Shown: positions 8,975 through 17,382 of the stretch, piece after piece
Layout: each line of letters begins with the position of its first letter
How positions within the stretch are numbered: position 1 is the stretch's first letter
Assembly (NCBI GenBank): GCA_021162545.1
Contig: JAGGYM010000041.1
Span: 1 to 48,355, forward strand
From: Dehalococcoidia bacterium
GTDB lineage: Bacteria; Chloroflexota; Dehalococcoidia; GIF9; AB-539-J10
Direction of reading: 5' to 3'
Length of the DNA: 48,355 bases
Translations under genes and position numbers: made by a program
Notes under the pieces: generated by a model
Seen by the model: the letters and a program-made list of their open reading frames with translations, nothing else
Told to the model about the DNA's origin: nothing
Databases searched by the model: none

Positions 8975-9740
8975 ATGTATATCCGTGACATCATGACTAC
9001 CAATGTAGTCATCATCCCAAGCAATACCAGCATCGCTGACGCCAAGAGAATCATGACGGCGCACAAATTTGAGCGCCTGCCGATAGTGGACAAGGGCAAG
9101 CTCGTAGGCATAGTAACTTCTCATGGGCTGGAACAGATGTCTTCCTTGAAAGCCACGAGCCTTACCGTCTGGGAATTGGGCTAAATCCTGGAACGAACGA
9201 CAGTGAAAGAAATCATGGAAAGGAACGTCATTACCGTCACTCCAGAGGCAACTTCGGAAGAGGCACTGGCTCAAAGCAACAAAGTGGGATCCCTCGTCGT
9301 GCTTGAAGATGATAAGGTGGTTGACATCATCGCCACCAATGACTTTTTTTACAAGATCGTAAATCCCATCCCAAATTTACCACAAACCGGGCAGCGCGGG
9401 GGCAAAACTTGGAGGTCCCAGCTTTGAATGAGATAAAAGCCAAAGCTGAGAGGTCAATGTAGTCCCCATAAAAACCCAGAGGTTGGAAATAGCTTTGATT
9501 TGAAAAATTGTAGTGTCCATAAACCGATGCAGACACCCCTTTTAGCTACGGTTTTCGACAGTCAGTGGTAAATTTGGAACAGGTATCATCACCATCCATG
9601 TCAGAGAACCATCAGGAGAGCCACCCAAGAGGGACGTTTGCATACACATGGATGTCGAAGAGGCAAGCCATGTCACCGTTGCGCTGAAGGACAAAGGATA
9701 CAGCGTAAATCAGAGGAGACGGATTTACCATCAGGCCTAA
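8975..9740 (+). pseudogene. CBS-pair/ACT-type regulatory protein, disrupted
   Basis: ATG 8975 follows AAGGAAGGAAGAG. The first CBS motif MYIRDIMTTNVVIIPSNTS is followed by in-frame TAA at 9182. The same frame then resumes ILERTTVKEIMERNVITV as the second CBS motif and reaches NDFFYKIVNPI. There a 209-bp TIR element begins (9370). Beyond it, in another frame, GIITIHV...KRDVCIHMDVEEASHVTVALKDKGYSVN resembles the C-terminal ACT-like half and ends at TAA 9740. Intact relatives would read CBS-CBS-ACT continuously; about 30 residues between NPI and GIITIHV appear lost (inferred from family memory). The codon now TAA stands where relatives have Tyr. A small protein made of CBS1 alone cannot be excluded. 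Confidence 0.85.
9370..9578 (+). mobile_element. MITE-like element, copy 1, inside the CBS gene
   Basis: 209 bp bounded by inverted ends CCCAAATTTACCAC (9370-9383) and GTGGTAAATTTGG (9565-9577, last base changed). It is about 90% identical along its length to the reverse complement of 22941-23151. No transposase fits inside, so mobility would need a related element elsewhere. No clear target duplication remains at this copy, consistent with a deletion at the junction. Confidence 0.85.
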
Positions 9741-9887
9741 CGAGGCCACGTCACCAACAGAGCTGCACGTCTCTCCTTGAGATAAGTGGGGAAGCAGCCA
9801 ATTTTGCCATCGTTACCTGCGGTGACGCTGGCATTGATGCGCCTTGCGCAGAGGGATCTCTGCCGGGGAAAGGGAAGGCCTGGCAAG
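9741..9887. other. Gap between the CBS remnant and fumB
   Basis: 147 bases with no supported gene. A small hairpin GCAGAG / CTCTGC (9848-9863) lies past the fumB stop codon but is not followed by a T-run, so it is not called a terminator. Confidence 0.4.
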
Positions 9888-10448
9888 CTAGCTTTCAAGG
9901 CGGTACCGCGATTTCCCTGCCTCATAAAGGTCTCCCCCGTAAATGTCATTTATCACCACGCAGGGGAAGTCTGCCACCTCCAGCTGACGGACGGCTTCAG
10001 CCCCAAGTTCCTCATACGCTATCACCCGTGATTTCCTTATGCTCCGGGAAATGAGAGCCCCGGCACCACCCACGGCGCCCAGATAGACCGCTCCATATTG
10101 CACCATGGCATCTCTTACCTCTTTCGCCCTGGGACCCTTGCCAATCATCGTTCGCAACCCTCTTGCTATCATGAGGGGAGCGTACGCATCCATGCGCCCG
10201 CTGGTAGTGGGACCCGCGGAGCCAATTACGCTGCCTTCCCTGGCAGGAGAGGGGCCCATATAATACACTGCCGCTCCCCTGATATCGAAGGGCAGGGGTA
10301 ATCCCTGCTCCAGAGCTTCAAACATTCTCCTGTGGGCAGCATCACGGGCAACATACATCACCCCCTCGAGCAAAAGCTCTTCTCCCGCTCTCAATTCTCT
10401 GAGAACTTCATCCCACAGGGGAACTTTTACTTTCCTGACTTGAGCCAT
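9888..10448 (-). CDS. fumB: Fumarate hydratase class I, beta subunit
   Basis: 186 residues from ATG 10448, chosen because AGGAGG lies 6 bases before it. The protein matches the C-terminal (beta) half of class I fumarase/tartrate dehydratase: VMYVARDAAHRRM, the substrate-loop GPTTSGRMDAYAP, GKGPRAKEV and YLGAVGGAGAL. It pairs with the alpha subunit encoded 27 bases upstream to interconvert malate and fumarate in the cytoplasm. Tartrate dehydratase is the alternative; co-transcription with malic enzyme favours fumarase. The symbol follows two-subunit usage, not E. coli fumB. Confidence 0.92.
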   Translation of the reverse strand: MAQVRKVKVPLWDEVLRELRAGEELLLEGVMYVARDAAHRRMFEALEQGLPLPFDIRGAAVYYMGPSPAREGSVIGSAGPTTSGRMDAYAPLMIARGLRTMIGKGPRAKEVRDAMVQYGAVYLGAVGGAGALISRSIRKSRVIAYEELGAEAVRQLEVADFPCVVINDIYGGDLYEAGKSRYRLES

Positions 10449-10475
10449 GGCTAACCTCCTCATGCAGATGACAGG

Positions 10476-11321
10476 TCATAGAACGGCCTCTGCCCAGCGA
10501 TGGCACCAGCACTGCAGATTGACCGCCAGCGGCAGGCTGGCGATGTGGCAGGGAAATGTCTCAATGTGAACCGCCAGGGCAGTGATTCTGCCTCCATACC
10601 CCATGGCGCCAATGCCCAGGCGGTTGACTCCCGCTAAAATATCCCTCTCCAGGCCGGCGTCCTCACTATCGGGATTTGGGACACCAACCCGGCGCAACAG
10701 CGCCTTCTTGGCCAGCATCATGGTCTTCTCCGTCGTTCCTCCTATGCCGACGCCCACTACAAGGGGAGGGCACGGGTTGGCCCCTGCCTCATCAACACAA
10801 TTCACCACAAAATCAACGATGCTCTGACGCCCCCGCGCCGGAGGTAACACCACCAGGCGGGACATATTCTCAGAACCGCTCCCTTTGGGCATCACCGTTA
10901 TTTTGAGCTCGTTCCCGGGGACCACATCAACCCAGATATCGGCCGGAGTATTGTCGCCAGTATTTACTCGAGACGAGAAAGGCCCTTTCACCACGGATTT
11001 ACGGAGATAACCATCGGCATATCCCCGGCGTACCCCTGCGTTTACCGCGGTACAGAGATCGCCACCTGTAAGACAAACTTCCTGGCCCAGTTCCAGCCAG
11101 ACTATGGAAAAACCGGTATCCTGACACAGCGGGACCCGTTCTCTACCAGCGATGGCAACATTTTGCAGTATCTTATCCAGCGCAACGCGCGCCGGGGGAG
11201 ACACTTCCGCTTCCCTTGCATTCCGGAGAGCCAGAAGAACATCCTCAGGAAGATGATAACAGGCCTGCTCAAAGAGACGGGCTACTGTCTCGGTGACAGC
11301 ATCAAGGGCAATTTCCCTCAT
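10476..11321 (-). CDS. fumA: Fumarate hydratase class I, alpha subunit
   Basis: 281 residues, the size of the separate alpha subunit that carries the labile 4Fe-4S cluster. Likely cluster cysteines are C66 (PLCQDTG), C184 (NPCPPLVVGVGIGGT) and C271 or C273 near the end. GSGSENMSRL, another family signature, is present. The start ATG overlaps the malic enzyme stop (ATGA), so the two are translationally coupled. With the beta subunit it hydrates fumarate to malate; an oxygen-sensitive enzyme fits an anaerobic life style. Confidence 0.94.
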   Translation of the reverse strand: MREIALDAVTETVARLFEQACYHLPEDVLLALRNAREAEVSPPARVALDKILQNVAIAGRERVPLCQDTGFSIVWLELGQEVCLTGGDLCTAVNAGVRRGYADGYLRKSVVKGPFSSRVNTGDNTPADIWVDVVPGNELKITVMPKGSGSENMSRLVVLPPARGRQSIVDFVVNCVDEAGANPCPPLVVGVGIGGTTEKTMMLAKKALLRRVGVPNPDSEDAGLERDILAGVNRLGIGAMGYGGRITALAVHIETFPCHIASLPLAVNLQCWCHRWAEAVL

Positions 11322-12703
11322 TTAACCACCGAATCCACTTCACCAGAGCCCGCACAGGAAGCGGGCGCCACGAGCCCCACCTCCACCAGAGCATTGGCCT
11401 GGGCCTGAGCACTTGCTATCGTGGTCTCAGCCCTGCGGCGAAGTTCATCAGCGCTGACTTTCAACCCAGCAACCCCCTGTTCCTGGGCCTTCATACCCAC
11501 AGCCACCGCTTCATAGACATAAGCCCCTCTCTCATCCATTCTGGCAATGAGGTCATCCTCGCTTATGCCTCTTTCCCAGGCATATTTCGCCAGGGCCTCG
11601 GCGGCCGCAATGCACATCTCATCGGTGATCGTCCTCGCCTGCACATCAAGAACCCCGCGGAATATTCCGGGAAAACCAACCGAGTTGTTCACCTGGTTGG
11701 GAAAATCAGACCTGCCCGTGCCCACTATTCTGGCACCTCCTTCCCTGGCTTCCCATGGCCAGATCTCGGGAACAGGATTGGCCATGGCAAAGCATATGGC
11801 ATCCTTCGCCATCCCGCTTATCTGCCCTGAGGAAATTATCTCCGGCCCCGACCTGGAACAGGAAATGAGCACATCCGCTCCTTCCAGCGCCTCAGCCAGG
11901 GTGCCTTCTACACCCCTGGAATTGGCGAACTGGCAGAAGCGCCACTTGTCAGGGTATTTATCCTGTGCTTCCTCCACATCCTTTCTGCCCCTGTGAAGGA
12001 TTCCTTTGCTGTCAACTACGGTGCACTTCCCCATATCCATCCCGTAAGCCTCAATGAGCCTGGAACACCCCGTGCTGGCTGCCCCCGCTCCATTGAAGAC
12101 GATCCTGCAATCTTCTATCTTCTTGCCCACAATTCTCAGGGCGTTAATCAATGCAGCCAGCGTGACCGTCGCCGTTCCCTGAACGTCATCATGCCACACG
12201 GGAATCTTCATCTCCTCCTTCAATCTGTCCAGTATGCCGAAGCATTTAGGATAGGCGATATCCTCCAGGTTGATGCCGGCGAACGATGGCTCAAGCCACT
12301 TAACCGCCTGAACAATTTCATCGGGCTCCTTCGTTCCGAGACAAAGGGTCACGGCATCCACGCCGCCGAGATATTTAAACAGCAGTGCCTTGCCCTCCAT
12401 CACAGGATATCCTGCCTTGGGGCCTATGTCCCCCAGCCCCAGCACCCTGGTGCCATCAGAAACAATGGCTACCGTATTCCCTCGATTGGTAAGTTCGCTG
12501 ATCTTCGCCTCATCCTCCTCTATCGCCCTGCAAGGCTCTGCGATGCCTGGAGTATAATAGATGGCCAAATCGTTCATATCCCGAACCTGGCATTTAAGCA
12601 TGGTCTGCATCTTGCCACGGTAGAAAGCATGCAATCTAATAGCCTCCCGTTCCGGCTTCTTTGCCCTGGCTAAAAGCTCTTCTTTGGTTATCCTCTCTGA
12701 CAT
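11318..12703 (-). CDS. Malic enzyme (malate dehydrogenase, decarboxylating)
   Basis: 461 residues from ATG 12703, preceded by AGAGGAG; the frame is open further upstream but lacks family similarity there. Catalyses malate to pyruvate plus CO2 with NAD(P)+. Seen: [10 protein letters not shown], the substrate region [20 protein letters not shown], lysine in [17 protein letters not shown], the nucleotide fold [10 protein letters not shown] and [10 protein letters not shown]. It is the short bacterial form lacking the phosphotransacetylase extension. First gene of an operon with fumA-fumB, so the unit converts fumarate, malate and pyruvate. Cofactor preference is not decided here. Confidence 0.93.
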   Translation of the reverse strand: MSERITKEELLARAKKPEREAIRLHAFYRGKMQTMLKCQVRDMNDLAIYYTPGIAEPCRAIEEDEAKISELTNRGNTVAIVSDGTRVLGLGDIGPKAGYPVMEGKALLFKYLGGVDAVTLCLGTKEPDEIVQAVKWLEPSFAGINLEDIAYPKCFGILDRLKEEMKIPVWHDDVQGTATVTLAALINALRIVGKKIEDCRIVFNGAGAASTGCSRLIEAYGMDMGKCTVVDSKGILHRGRKDVEEAQDKYPDKWRFCQFANSRGVEGTLAEALEGADVLISCSRSGPEIISSGQISGMAKDAICFAMANPVPEIWPWEAREGGARIVGTGRSDFPNQVNNSVGFPGIFRGVLDVQARTITDEMCIAAAEALAKYAWERGISEDDLIARMDERGAYVYEAVAVGMKAQEQGVAGLKVSADELRRRAETTIASAQAQANALVEVGLVAPASCAGSGEVDSVVK

Positions 12704-12746
12704 AAGGCTCCTCTTTGATTTCAGCGTTTTTGATACCTCGCCTCGT

Positions 12747-12775
12747 ATTATAAATCTTTCCACCATCTTTTTCAG
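12747..12775 (-). promoter_or_regulatory. Predicted promoter of the malic enzyme-fumarase operon
   Basis: Minus strand: CTGAAA (12770-12775, 4 of 6), 17-base spacer, perfect TATAAT (12747-12752). The leader would be about 40 bases. Confidence 0.55.
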
Positions 12776-12843
12776 AAAGCACTTTCGTGCCAGGCTATCC
12801 ATCAACTACAGTTACAGTCCAACACCTGCCCCCAAAGCCACTG

Positions 12844-12861
12844 TCCATGACTCATCATGGA
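12844..12861. promoter_or_regulatory. Dyad in the malic enzyme / cmk divergent gap
   Basis: Perfect 7-bp inverted repeat TCCATGA / TCATGGA with a 4-base spacer, midway between the divergent genes. ACTGTCCA also occurs on both sides of it. It could be an operator for either direction; no regulator is identifiable. Confidence 0.3.
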
Positions 12862-12896
12862 AAACTGTCCAGATTAAATGATAAACTAAGTGGAAT

Positions 12897-13565
12897 TTGA
12901 AAGCACAGTTAATCACCCTGGACGGGCCAGTAGCGGTAGGCAAGAGTAGCGTGGGTTCGCTGCTGGCAAAGAGGTTGAGTTATATTTTCTTTGACACGGG
13001 TACCGTATATCGCGCCTTTACCTGGAAGACCATCAAGGCCGGCGTTTCTCCTGAGAACGGGAGTGAACTCTGTCGCCTCGCTGGCACCACTGAATTCGAC
13101 TTTATCCCGGACAAAGAAGGACGCCTCTCCATCCTGGTGGATGGCCATAACATCACAGACGAATTATTCTCTCCACAAATAGAGGAATCCGTCCCCTCAG
13201 TAGCCAGAATTGCTGGAGTTCGCCATGTCATGGTAAGCAAGCAGAGAGAAGTGGCCCGCCGGGGAAAAATAATAATGGCGGGCAGGGACATCGGCACGGT
13301 AGTCCTGCCGGAGGCAGACCTGAAGGTCTTTTTGACTGCCCCTGCCGGGGAGAGAGCCAAGCGCCGTTACCGGGAGTTGCTGGAGCGGGGAGAAAATCCG
13401 AACTCCGAAACCGTCCTCGCTGATTTAAGGAAACGAGATGAATTTGACATCCACCGCCCGGTTTCCCCCCTTAAACCTGCCGACGATGCCATAATTATCG
13501 ACACAGGAGACCTCAGCCAGGAAGAGGTAATTGACAAAATATATGCTCTGGTGCTGGAGCGATGA
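12897..13565 (+). CDS. cmk: Cytidylate kinase
   Basis: 222 residues, normal length. Phosphorylates CMP/dCMP with ATP. P-loop GPVAVGKSS (10-18), FDTGTVYRAF substrate-binding segment, GRDIGTVVLPEADLKVFLTA and the lid RRYRELLERG are all present. The usual GPAASGKST is here GPVAVGKSS, a mild variation. Start is TTG 12897, weakly supported by AAGTGG upstream. The stop overlaps the plsC start (ATGA), the first step of a cmk-plsC-ispH operon. Confidence 0.94.
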   Translation: MKAQLITLDGPVAVGKSSVGSLLAKRLSYIFFDTGTVYRAFTWKTIKAGVSPENGSELCRLAGTTEFDFIPDKEGRLSILVDGHNITDELFSPQIEESVPSVARIAGVRHVMVSKQREVARRGKIIMAGRDIGTVVLPEADLKVFLTAPAGERAKRRYRELLERGENPNSETVLADLRKRDEFDIHRPVSPLKPADDAIIIDTGDLSQEEVIDKIYALVLER

Positions 13566-14227
13566 CCGCTTCTCAAAAGATCGTTTTGTTTCTGATACGG
13601 TCAGTCGCCAGGCTTTTCTTCTCCTGGGAAACCAGGGGAAGAGAGAACATTCCTCCCGAGGGGTCCTTTATACTGGTATCCAACCACGTGCACCTGCTCG
13701 ATCCAATATTGCTGATAAGCAGCTCTCCCCGATGGGTCAGTTTTATGGCCAAGGAGGAACTCTTTCGCCCTCCCATTCTGAGAAACATCCTTCGCTGGGC
13801 AAAGGCTTTCCCCGTAAGCCGCCAAGGAACGCTCAAAGGTAAACAGGAAACCATTAGAAGAGCGCAGGACGTGCTACAACAGGATTTCATCCTGGGAATG
13901 TTCCCCGAAGGAAAGAGAAGCTTCGATGGCAACCTCAGCAGGGGAAAGGCGGGGCCTGCAGCAATAGCTGCACGGATAAACGTACCCCTTCTCCCCACAG
14001 TTATCACCGGCATAGAAAAAATCCACGGCACAAGCTGGCTATGGAAGCGCCCCCATATAGTCATCATCTTTGGGAAACCATTCAAGCTTCCATCCATCGA
14101 GGGCAAGTTAACCAGGCGTCAGATGAACTCCCTGACCGACACGATGATGACCAGAATTGCCATCCTGCTACCCCCGGGGAAGAGGGGGTTTTATTCAGAG
14201 CGCTCAGGCCACGACGATGATAATTGA
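13562..14227 (+). CDS. plsC: 1-acyl-sn-glycerol-3-phosphate acyltransferase
   Basis: 221 residues of the PlsC/LPLAT family, making phosphatidic acid from lysophosphatidic acid at the membrane. The HX4D catalytic motif is H42-D47 in NHVHLLDP, the glycerophosphate-binding motif FPEGKRS is at 114-120, and VPLLPTVITG forms the later block. A hydrophobic N-terminus (about 7-21) may anchor it. Overlaps cmk by 4 bases and ispH by 11; the cmk-plsC-ispH order is common in several bacterial groups. Confidence 0.92.
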   Translation: MTASQKIVLFLIRSVARLFFSWETRGRENIPPEGSFILVSNHVHLLDPILLISSSPRWVSFMAKEELFRPPILRNILRWAKAFPVSRQGTLKGKQETIRRAQDVLQQDFILGMFPEGKRSFDGNLSRGKAGPAAIAARINVPLLPTVITGIEKIHGTSWLWKRPHIVIIFGKPFKLPSIEGKLTRRQMNSLTDTMMTRIAILLPPGKRGFYSERSGHDDDN

Positions 14228-15086
14228 GAAGGCACAGGAACTTGGTTTGTGTTTCGGCGTTAAACGCGCACTAAAGTTGCTGCAGGACGCCACTGAAAGA
14301 TACGGAGAAATAGAATCCCTGGGGTCGGTGGCGCACAACCGCCAGCTCGTGGAAAAGCTGAGCCGCATGGGAGTAACTCCCGTAGGGCACATAGACCAGG
14401 TTCAAGGCAAAATTTTGGCCATCAGCGCTCACGGCACATCTCCGGAAATACTGGAACAGGCCAGGGTCGGTCATATCCGCATCATCGATACCACCTGTCC
14501 TCTGGTGCGCAAAGCTCAGAATACAGCCAGGGAACTGGCCGAGACTGGCTTCGACGTCATTATTTTCGGAGAGGCAGAACACATAGAGGTCAAAGGGCTG
14601 CTGGGCTGGGCAAAAGGCAGGGGGAGAGCCACTCTCGATGCGAAACAATTAACCGGACTCAAAGGGAAATCCCGCCGTCTGGGCGTTATTTCCCAAACCA
14701 CCCAACCACAGGCATCCCTGGTGGAGTTCATTAATCAGCTCGTTGCTGATTTAAGCTCCAGCGTCAGGGAAATCCGCATAATCAACACGCTGTGCAAGAT
14801 AACACAAAAGCGGCAAAGGAACGCTGCAAAGTGCGCCAGACAGAGCGAATTGATGGTAGTCATCGGAGGCCACGACAGCGCCAACACCAGGCGCCTCGCC
14901 GAAGCTTGCTCACAAATAGTAGAAACCCGTCAGGTAGAAAACTCCAGCGAGCTCGACAGCTCCTGGTTCGCCGGCAAGCACCACGTGGGCATCACCGCTG
15001 GAGCATCCACACCGGATGAAACCATAGAGGAAGTACTGGCATGGCTGAGGTCCCCAAACTGTGATTTCAGCGTCCGTGGCAAGTGA
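14217..15086 (+). CDS. ispH: 4-hydroxy-3-methylbut-2-enyl diphosphate reductase
   Basis: 289 residues. Last enzyme of the MEP isoprenoid pathway, reducing HMBPP to IPP and DMAPP with a 4Fe-4S cluster. Cluster cysteines are C12 (LGLCFGVKRA), C94 (DTTCPLV) and C193 (NTLCKITQKRQ). Substrate-site H40 (VAHNR), H72 (SAHGT) and E124 (EHIEVKG) are present, as are QTTQ and GGHDSANTRRL. ATG 14217 is chosen inside the end of plsC, since upstream residues of the longer frame do not fit the family. Its stop lies 1 base from the stop of the convergent HIT gene. Confidence 0.96.
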   Translation: MIIEKAQELGLCFGVKRALKLLQDATERYGEIESLGSVAHNRQLVEKLSRMGVTPVGHIDQVQGKILAISAHGTSPEILEQARVGHIRIIDTTCPLVRKAQNTARELAETGFDVIIFGEAEHIEVKGLLGWAKGRGRATLDAKQLTGLKGKSRRLGVISQTTQPQASLVEFINQLVADLSSSVREIRIINTLCKITQKRQRNAAKCARQSELMVVIGGHDSANTRRLAEACSQIVETRQVENSSELDSSWFAGKHHVGITAGASTPDETIEEVLAWLRSPNCDFSVRGK

Positions 15087-15087
15087 G

Positions 15088-15435
15088 CTAGCCAATCCAA
15101 TCGCTCAGCTTCTTGCCACCAAGAAGGTGAAGATGCAGGTGTGGAATTACCTGTCCTCCCTCAGGGCCACAATTTATCGCCAGGCGATACCCTTTCTGCG
15201 CTATGCCCAGCTGCTCAGCCACTTTATTGGCCACAAGTATAAGGTCTCCGGCGACCCCACGCTGCTCCTCTGAAAGGTCAGCAACGGACGCGATATGTAT
15301 CCTGGGTATAATAATTATATGCTCGGGAGCCTGGGGATTAACGTCCCTGAAAGCCAGAAAGCCCTCATCCTGGTAAACTATCTCGCTACCGATTTCTCCC
15401 GCCGCGATGCGGCAAAAAAGACACGTCTCTGCCAT
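15088..15435 (-). CDS. HIT-family nucleotide hydrolase
   Basis: 115 residues from ATG 15435, with AAGGAG 7 bases upstream. Histidine triad QVIPHLHLHLLGG near the C-terminus, the N-terminal CLFCRIAAGEI that often binds zinc in this branch, and the nucleotide-binding H in PEHIIIIPRIHIAS. Acts as a small cytoplasmic nucleoside-phosphoramidase/dinucleotide hydrolase of the HINT (PKCI-like) type; the natural substrate is uncertain. A possible -10 TATGAT lies about 20 bases before the start. Confidence 0.92.
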   Translation of the reverse strand: MAETCLFCRIAAGEIGSEIVYQDEGFLAFRDVNPQAPEHIIIIPRIHIASVADLSEEQRGVAGDLILVANKVAEQLGIAQKGYRLAINCGPEGGQVIPHLHLHLLGGKKLSDWIG

Positions 15436-15547
15436 AGCACAACTCCTTTTCTTCAATCATACCCCACCAGGAAACTTACTCCTCCCTCTCGCTTGATTCT
15501 GCCTCGCAGCAGTATTCTATCCCACCGATTAGACCAACGTCCAGAAC

Positions 15548-15576
15548 TTGCCTTTTCCCCCTCTCTGTGCTATGTT
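15548..15576 (+). promoter_or_regulatory. Predicted nusA operon promoter
   Basis: TTGCCT (15548-15553, 4 of 6), 17-base spacer, TATGTT (15571-15576, 4 of 6). The start site would be near 15583, a few bases before the leader hairpin. Confidence 0.5.
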
Positions 15577-15595
15577 AAATCGTTGAGAGCTCATT

Positions 15596-15626
15596 AAAAG
15601 TGGGTGAGAGCCCACTTTTTTATTAT
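15596..15626 (+). promoter_or_regulatory. nusA leader hairpin, terminator-like
   Basis: Stem AAAAGTGGG / CCCACTTTT with loop TGAGAG, followed by a T-rich tract. It has intrinsic-terminator form but lies between the predicted promoter and nusA, with no plus-strand gene before it to terminate after ispH and its convergent neighbour. Hairpins of this GTGGG...CCCAC type often precede rimP-nusA operons and are thought to control them; that role is inferred here. Confidence 0.65.
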
Positions 15627-15669
15627 TTTGCTTTTATTAATTTAAGTCCGAAAAGGGACTATGTAAAAA

Positions 15670-17112
15670 ATGAAAACGGAATTTCTTGCTGCGATAACTC
15701 AGCTTTCAGCTGAAAGGAACCTGCCCAAAGAAGAAATTCTGGGATTCCTGGAAGCCGCACTCGCTTCAGCATACAGGAAACAGGCAGGCGCCCCTGATGC
15801 AGACGTTTCCGTAAAGATCGACCCTGTGGACAATAAGATCAGGGTTCATATACGCAAAGTAGTGGTCAAAGCGGTCAGCGATCCCAGCCAAGAAATTTTG
15901 TTGAGAGGGGCTCGAAAGATACGAAAAACGGCTCAACTCGGCGAAACGGTGGAAATAGATTCTACCCCCGAGACCACCGGGCGCATCGCCATCCACCTGG
16001 TCAAACAGGCCATCCTGCAGCAACTTCGCGAAGCGGAACGTCATGTAGTCTATGGAGAATTTGTCAACAGAGAAGGAGAACTCGTCAGCGGGATAATTAA
16101 TTTCATTGAACCCAATCAAATCTATGTCAAGATGAACAGAACGGAGGCATTATTTCCCTCCGACGAATACATTCCCAACGAACGTTACTACAGGAGGCAG
16201 CGACTAAAGTTCTATCTTCTAAAGGTAGATCGCGACGCCAGAGGCCCCCAGATCATCCTTTCAAGATCTCACCCCAACCTGGTGCGCCGCTTCTTTGAAC
16301 TGGAAATTCCCGAGGTACACAGCGGTATTGTCGAGATTAAAGCGGTAGCTCGTGAACCAGGAATACGAAGCAAAGTGGCCGTAGCGGCAACCCAAGAGAG
16401 GGTTGACCCCGTGGGTTGTTGCCTCGGAGCCCGCAGCATAAGACTACAAAGCATTATTTCCGAGCTAAATGGCGAAAAAATAGATGTAGTTCACTGGCAG
16501 CCCGATCCCTCTGCTTTCATTGCCAACGCGCTCAGTCCTGCCCAGGTAACTAACATCCATATCGACGAAACAGAGAAAACGGCTACCATAATCGTGCCCG
16601 ATAAGCAACTCTCTTTAGCCATAGGAAAAGAGGGGCAAAATGCCAGACTGGCAGCAAAGCTAACGGGTTGGAGAATTGACATCAAGAGCGATTCTGCTGC
16701 TGAAGCAGAAAGGGCACTACATCAACCTGCCCTTGAAGAGAAAGAGGAATCTCCAAAGACACCGGTTGAACCAGAGGAATTTAGACTGCCTCCTGCTCTG
16801 CCGGAGGAAATACTCCCACCTGTCATTGGAGAGCCCGCCGTTGTCGGAGAACTGGCAGCAATTACGGAGGAAGAGGAACCGATAGGGGAAACGCTGCAGG
16901 AAGAATTACCCCCCCCCGGAAAGGGGGCATCACAAATTCGTTTCGCTGAGGACATCTTCCCTTCCTTATCCTTACACAACAATAACAAGGGGAAACAGGG
17001 GAAGGGAAAGAAAGCAGAGAAATCTAAACTCAAGGGAAAACGGCATAAAAGAACGCTCGCCCCTCAGGAAGAGGAGAATAGTTCTGTGGAGATCGATGGC
17101 AACAAAAGATAA
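15670..17112 (+). CDS. nusA: Transcription termination/antitermination factor NusA
   Basis: 480 residues. N-terminal RNA polymerase-binding domain (1-130), S1 domain (about 135-200, GEFVNREGELVSGIINFIE...), then KH1 and KH2 (about 230-350). KH2 has an intact GKEG loop (SLAIGKEGQNARLAAKL). In KH1 the usual DPVGACxGxRGxR reads DPVGCCLGARSIRLQ, so the last Gly of GxxG is Ser. After the KH pair comes an acidic Glu/Pro-rich stretch and a very Lys-rich tail (about 440-465), unlike shorter NusA proteins. Weak ribosome site (ATG 15670 after an A-rich run). No rimP precedes it. First gene of nusA-ylxR-infB-rbfA. Confidence 0.95.
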   Translation: MKTEFLAAITQLSAERNLPKEEILGFLEAALASAYRKQAGAPDADVSVKIDPVDNKIRVHIRKVVVKAVSDPSQEILLRGARKIRKTAQLGETVEIDSTPETTGRIAIHLVKQAILQQLREAERHVVYGEFVNREGELVSGIINFIEPNQIYVKMNRTEALFPSDEYIPNERYYRRQRLKFYLLKVDRDARGPQIILSRSHPNLVRRFFELEIPEVHSGIVEIKAVAREPGIRSKVAVAATQERVDPVGCCLGARSIRLQSIISELNGEKIDVVHWQPDPSAFIANALSPAQVTNIHIDETEKTATIIVPDKQLSLAIGKEGQNARLAAKLTGWRIDIKSDSAAEAERALHQPALEEKEESPKTPVEPEEFRLPPALPEEILPPVIGEPAVVGELAAITEEEEPIGETLQEELPPPGKGASQIRFAEDIFPSLSLHNNNKGKQGKGKKAEKSKLKGKRHKRTLAPQEEENSSVEIDGNKR

Positions 17113-17380
17113 ACATATTCCCCAGCGCACCTGCATCGCCTGCCGGGAGGTTAAAGACAAGAGGCTTCTGGTCCGCCTAGTGCGCAAGAGCGATGGCTGG
17201 GTCGAACCTGATGCCTCAGCAGGGAAGGAAGGCCGTGGCGCGTACATCTGTCCCCAAAAAAGCTGCTGGGACGTAGCGCTGAAAAAGAACCGGTTGGAAC
17301 ATGCGCTACGAACAAAACTGAGCCATGACAATCGCAATGTTCTGTCCGAATATGGCAGCAAGATGGTTGAGGAGAACTAA
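17096..17380 (+). CDS. ylxR: YlxR-family RNA-binding protein (DUF448)
   Basis: 94 residues with the family signature RTCIACREVKDKRLLVRLVR and GRGAYICPQKSCWDVALKKNRL. A small basic protein nearly always found between nusA and infB; thought to act in RNA/translation functions and, in some species, on RnpA or gene regulation. It overlaps the nusA end by 17 bases and is 2 bases from infB. Confidence 0.94.
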   Translation: MATKDKHIPQRTCIACREVKDKRLLVRLVRKSDGWVEPDASAGKEGRGAYICPQKSCWDVALKKNRLEHALRTKLSHDNRNVLSEYGSKMVEEN

Positions 17381-17382
17381 TT

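Noticed and set aside
9638-10054. A 138-codon plus-strand frame between the CBS remnant and fumB.
   Set aside because: It overlaps the CBS/ACT remnant and the fumB 3' end in other frames and has no recognisable domain or ribosome site.
12959-13567. Antisense frames across cmk, plsC and nusA.
   Set aside because: They lie opposite conserved genes and carry no motif or start signal.
15295-15597. A 100-codon plus-strand frame between the HIT gene and nusA.
   Set aside because: Mostly antisense to the HIT gene and reaching into the nusA promoter and leader hairpin; not plausible as a gene.
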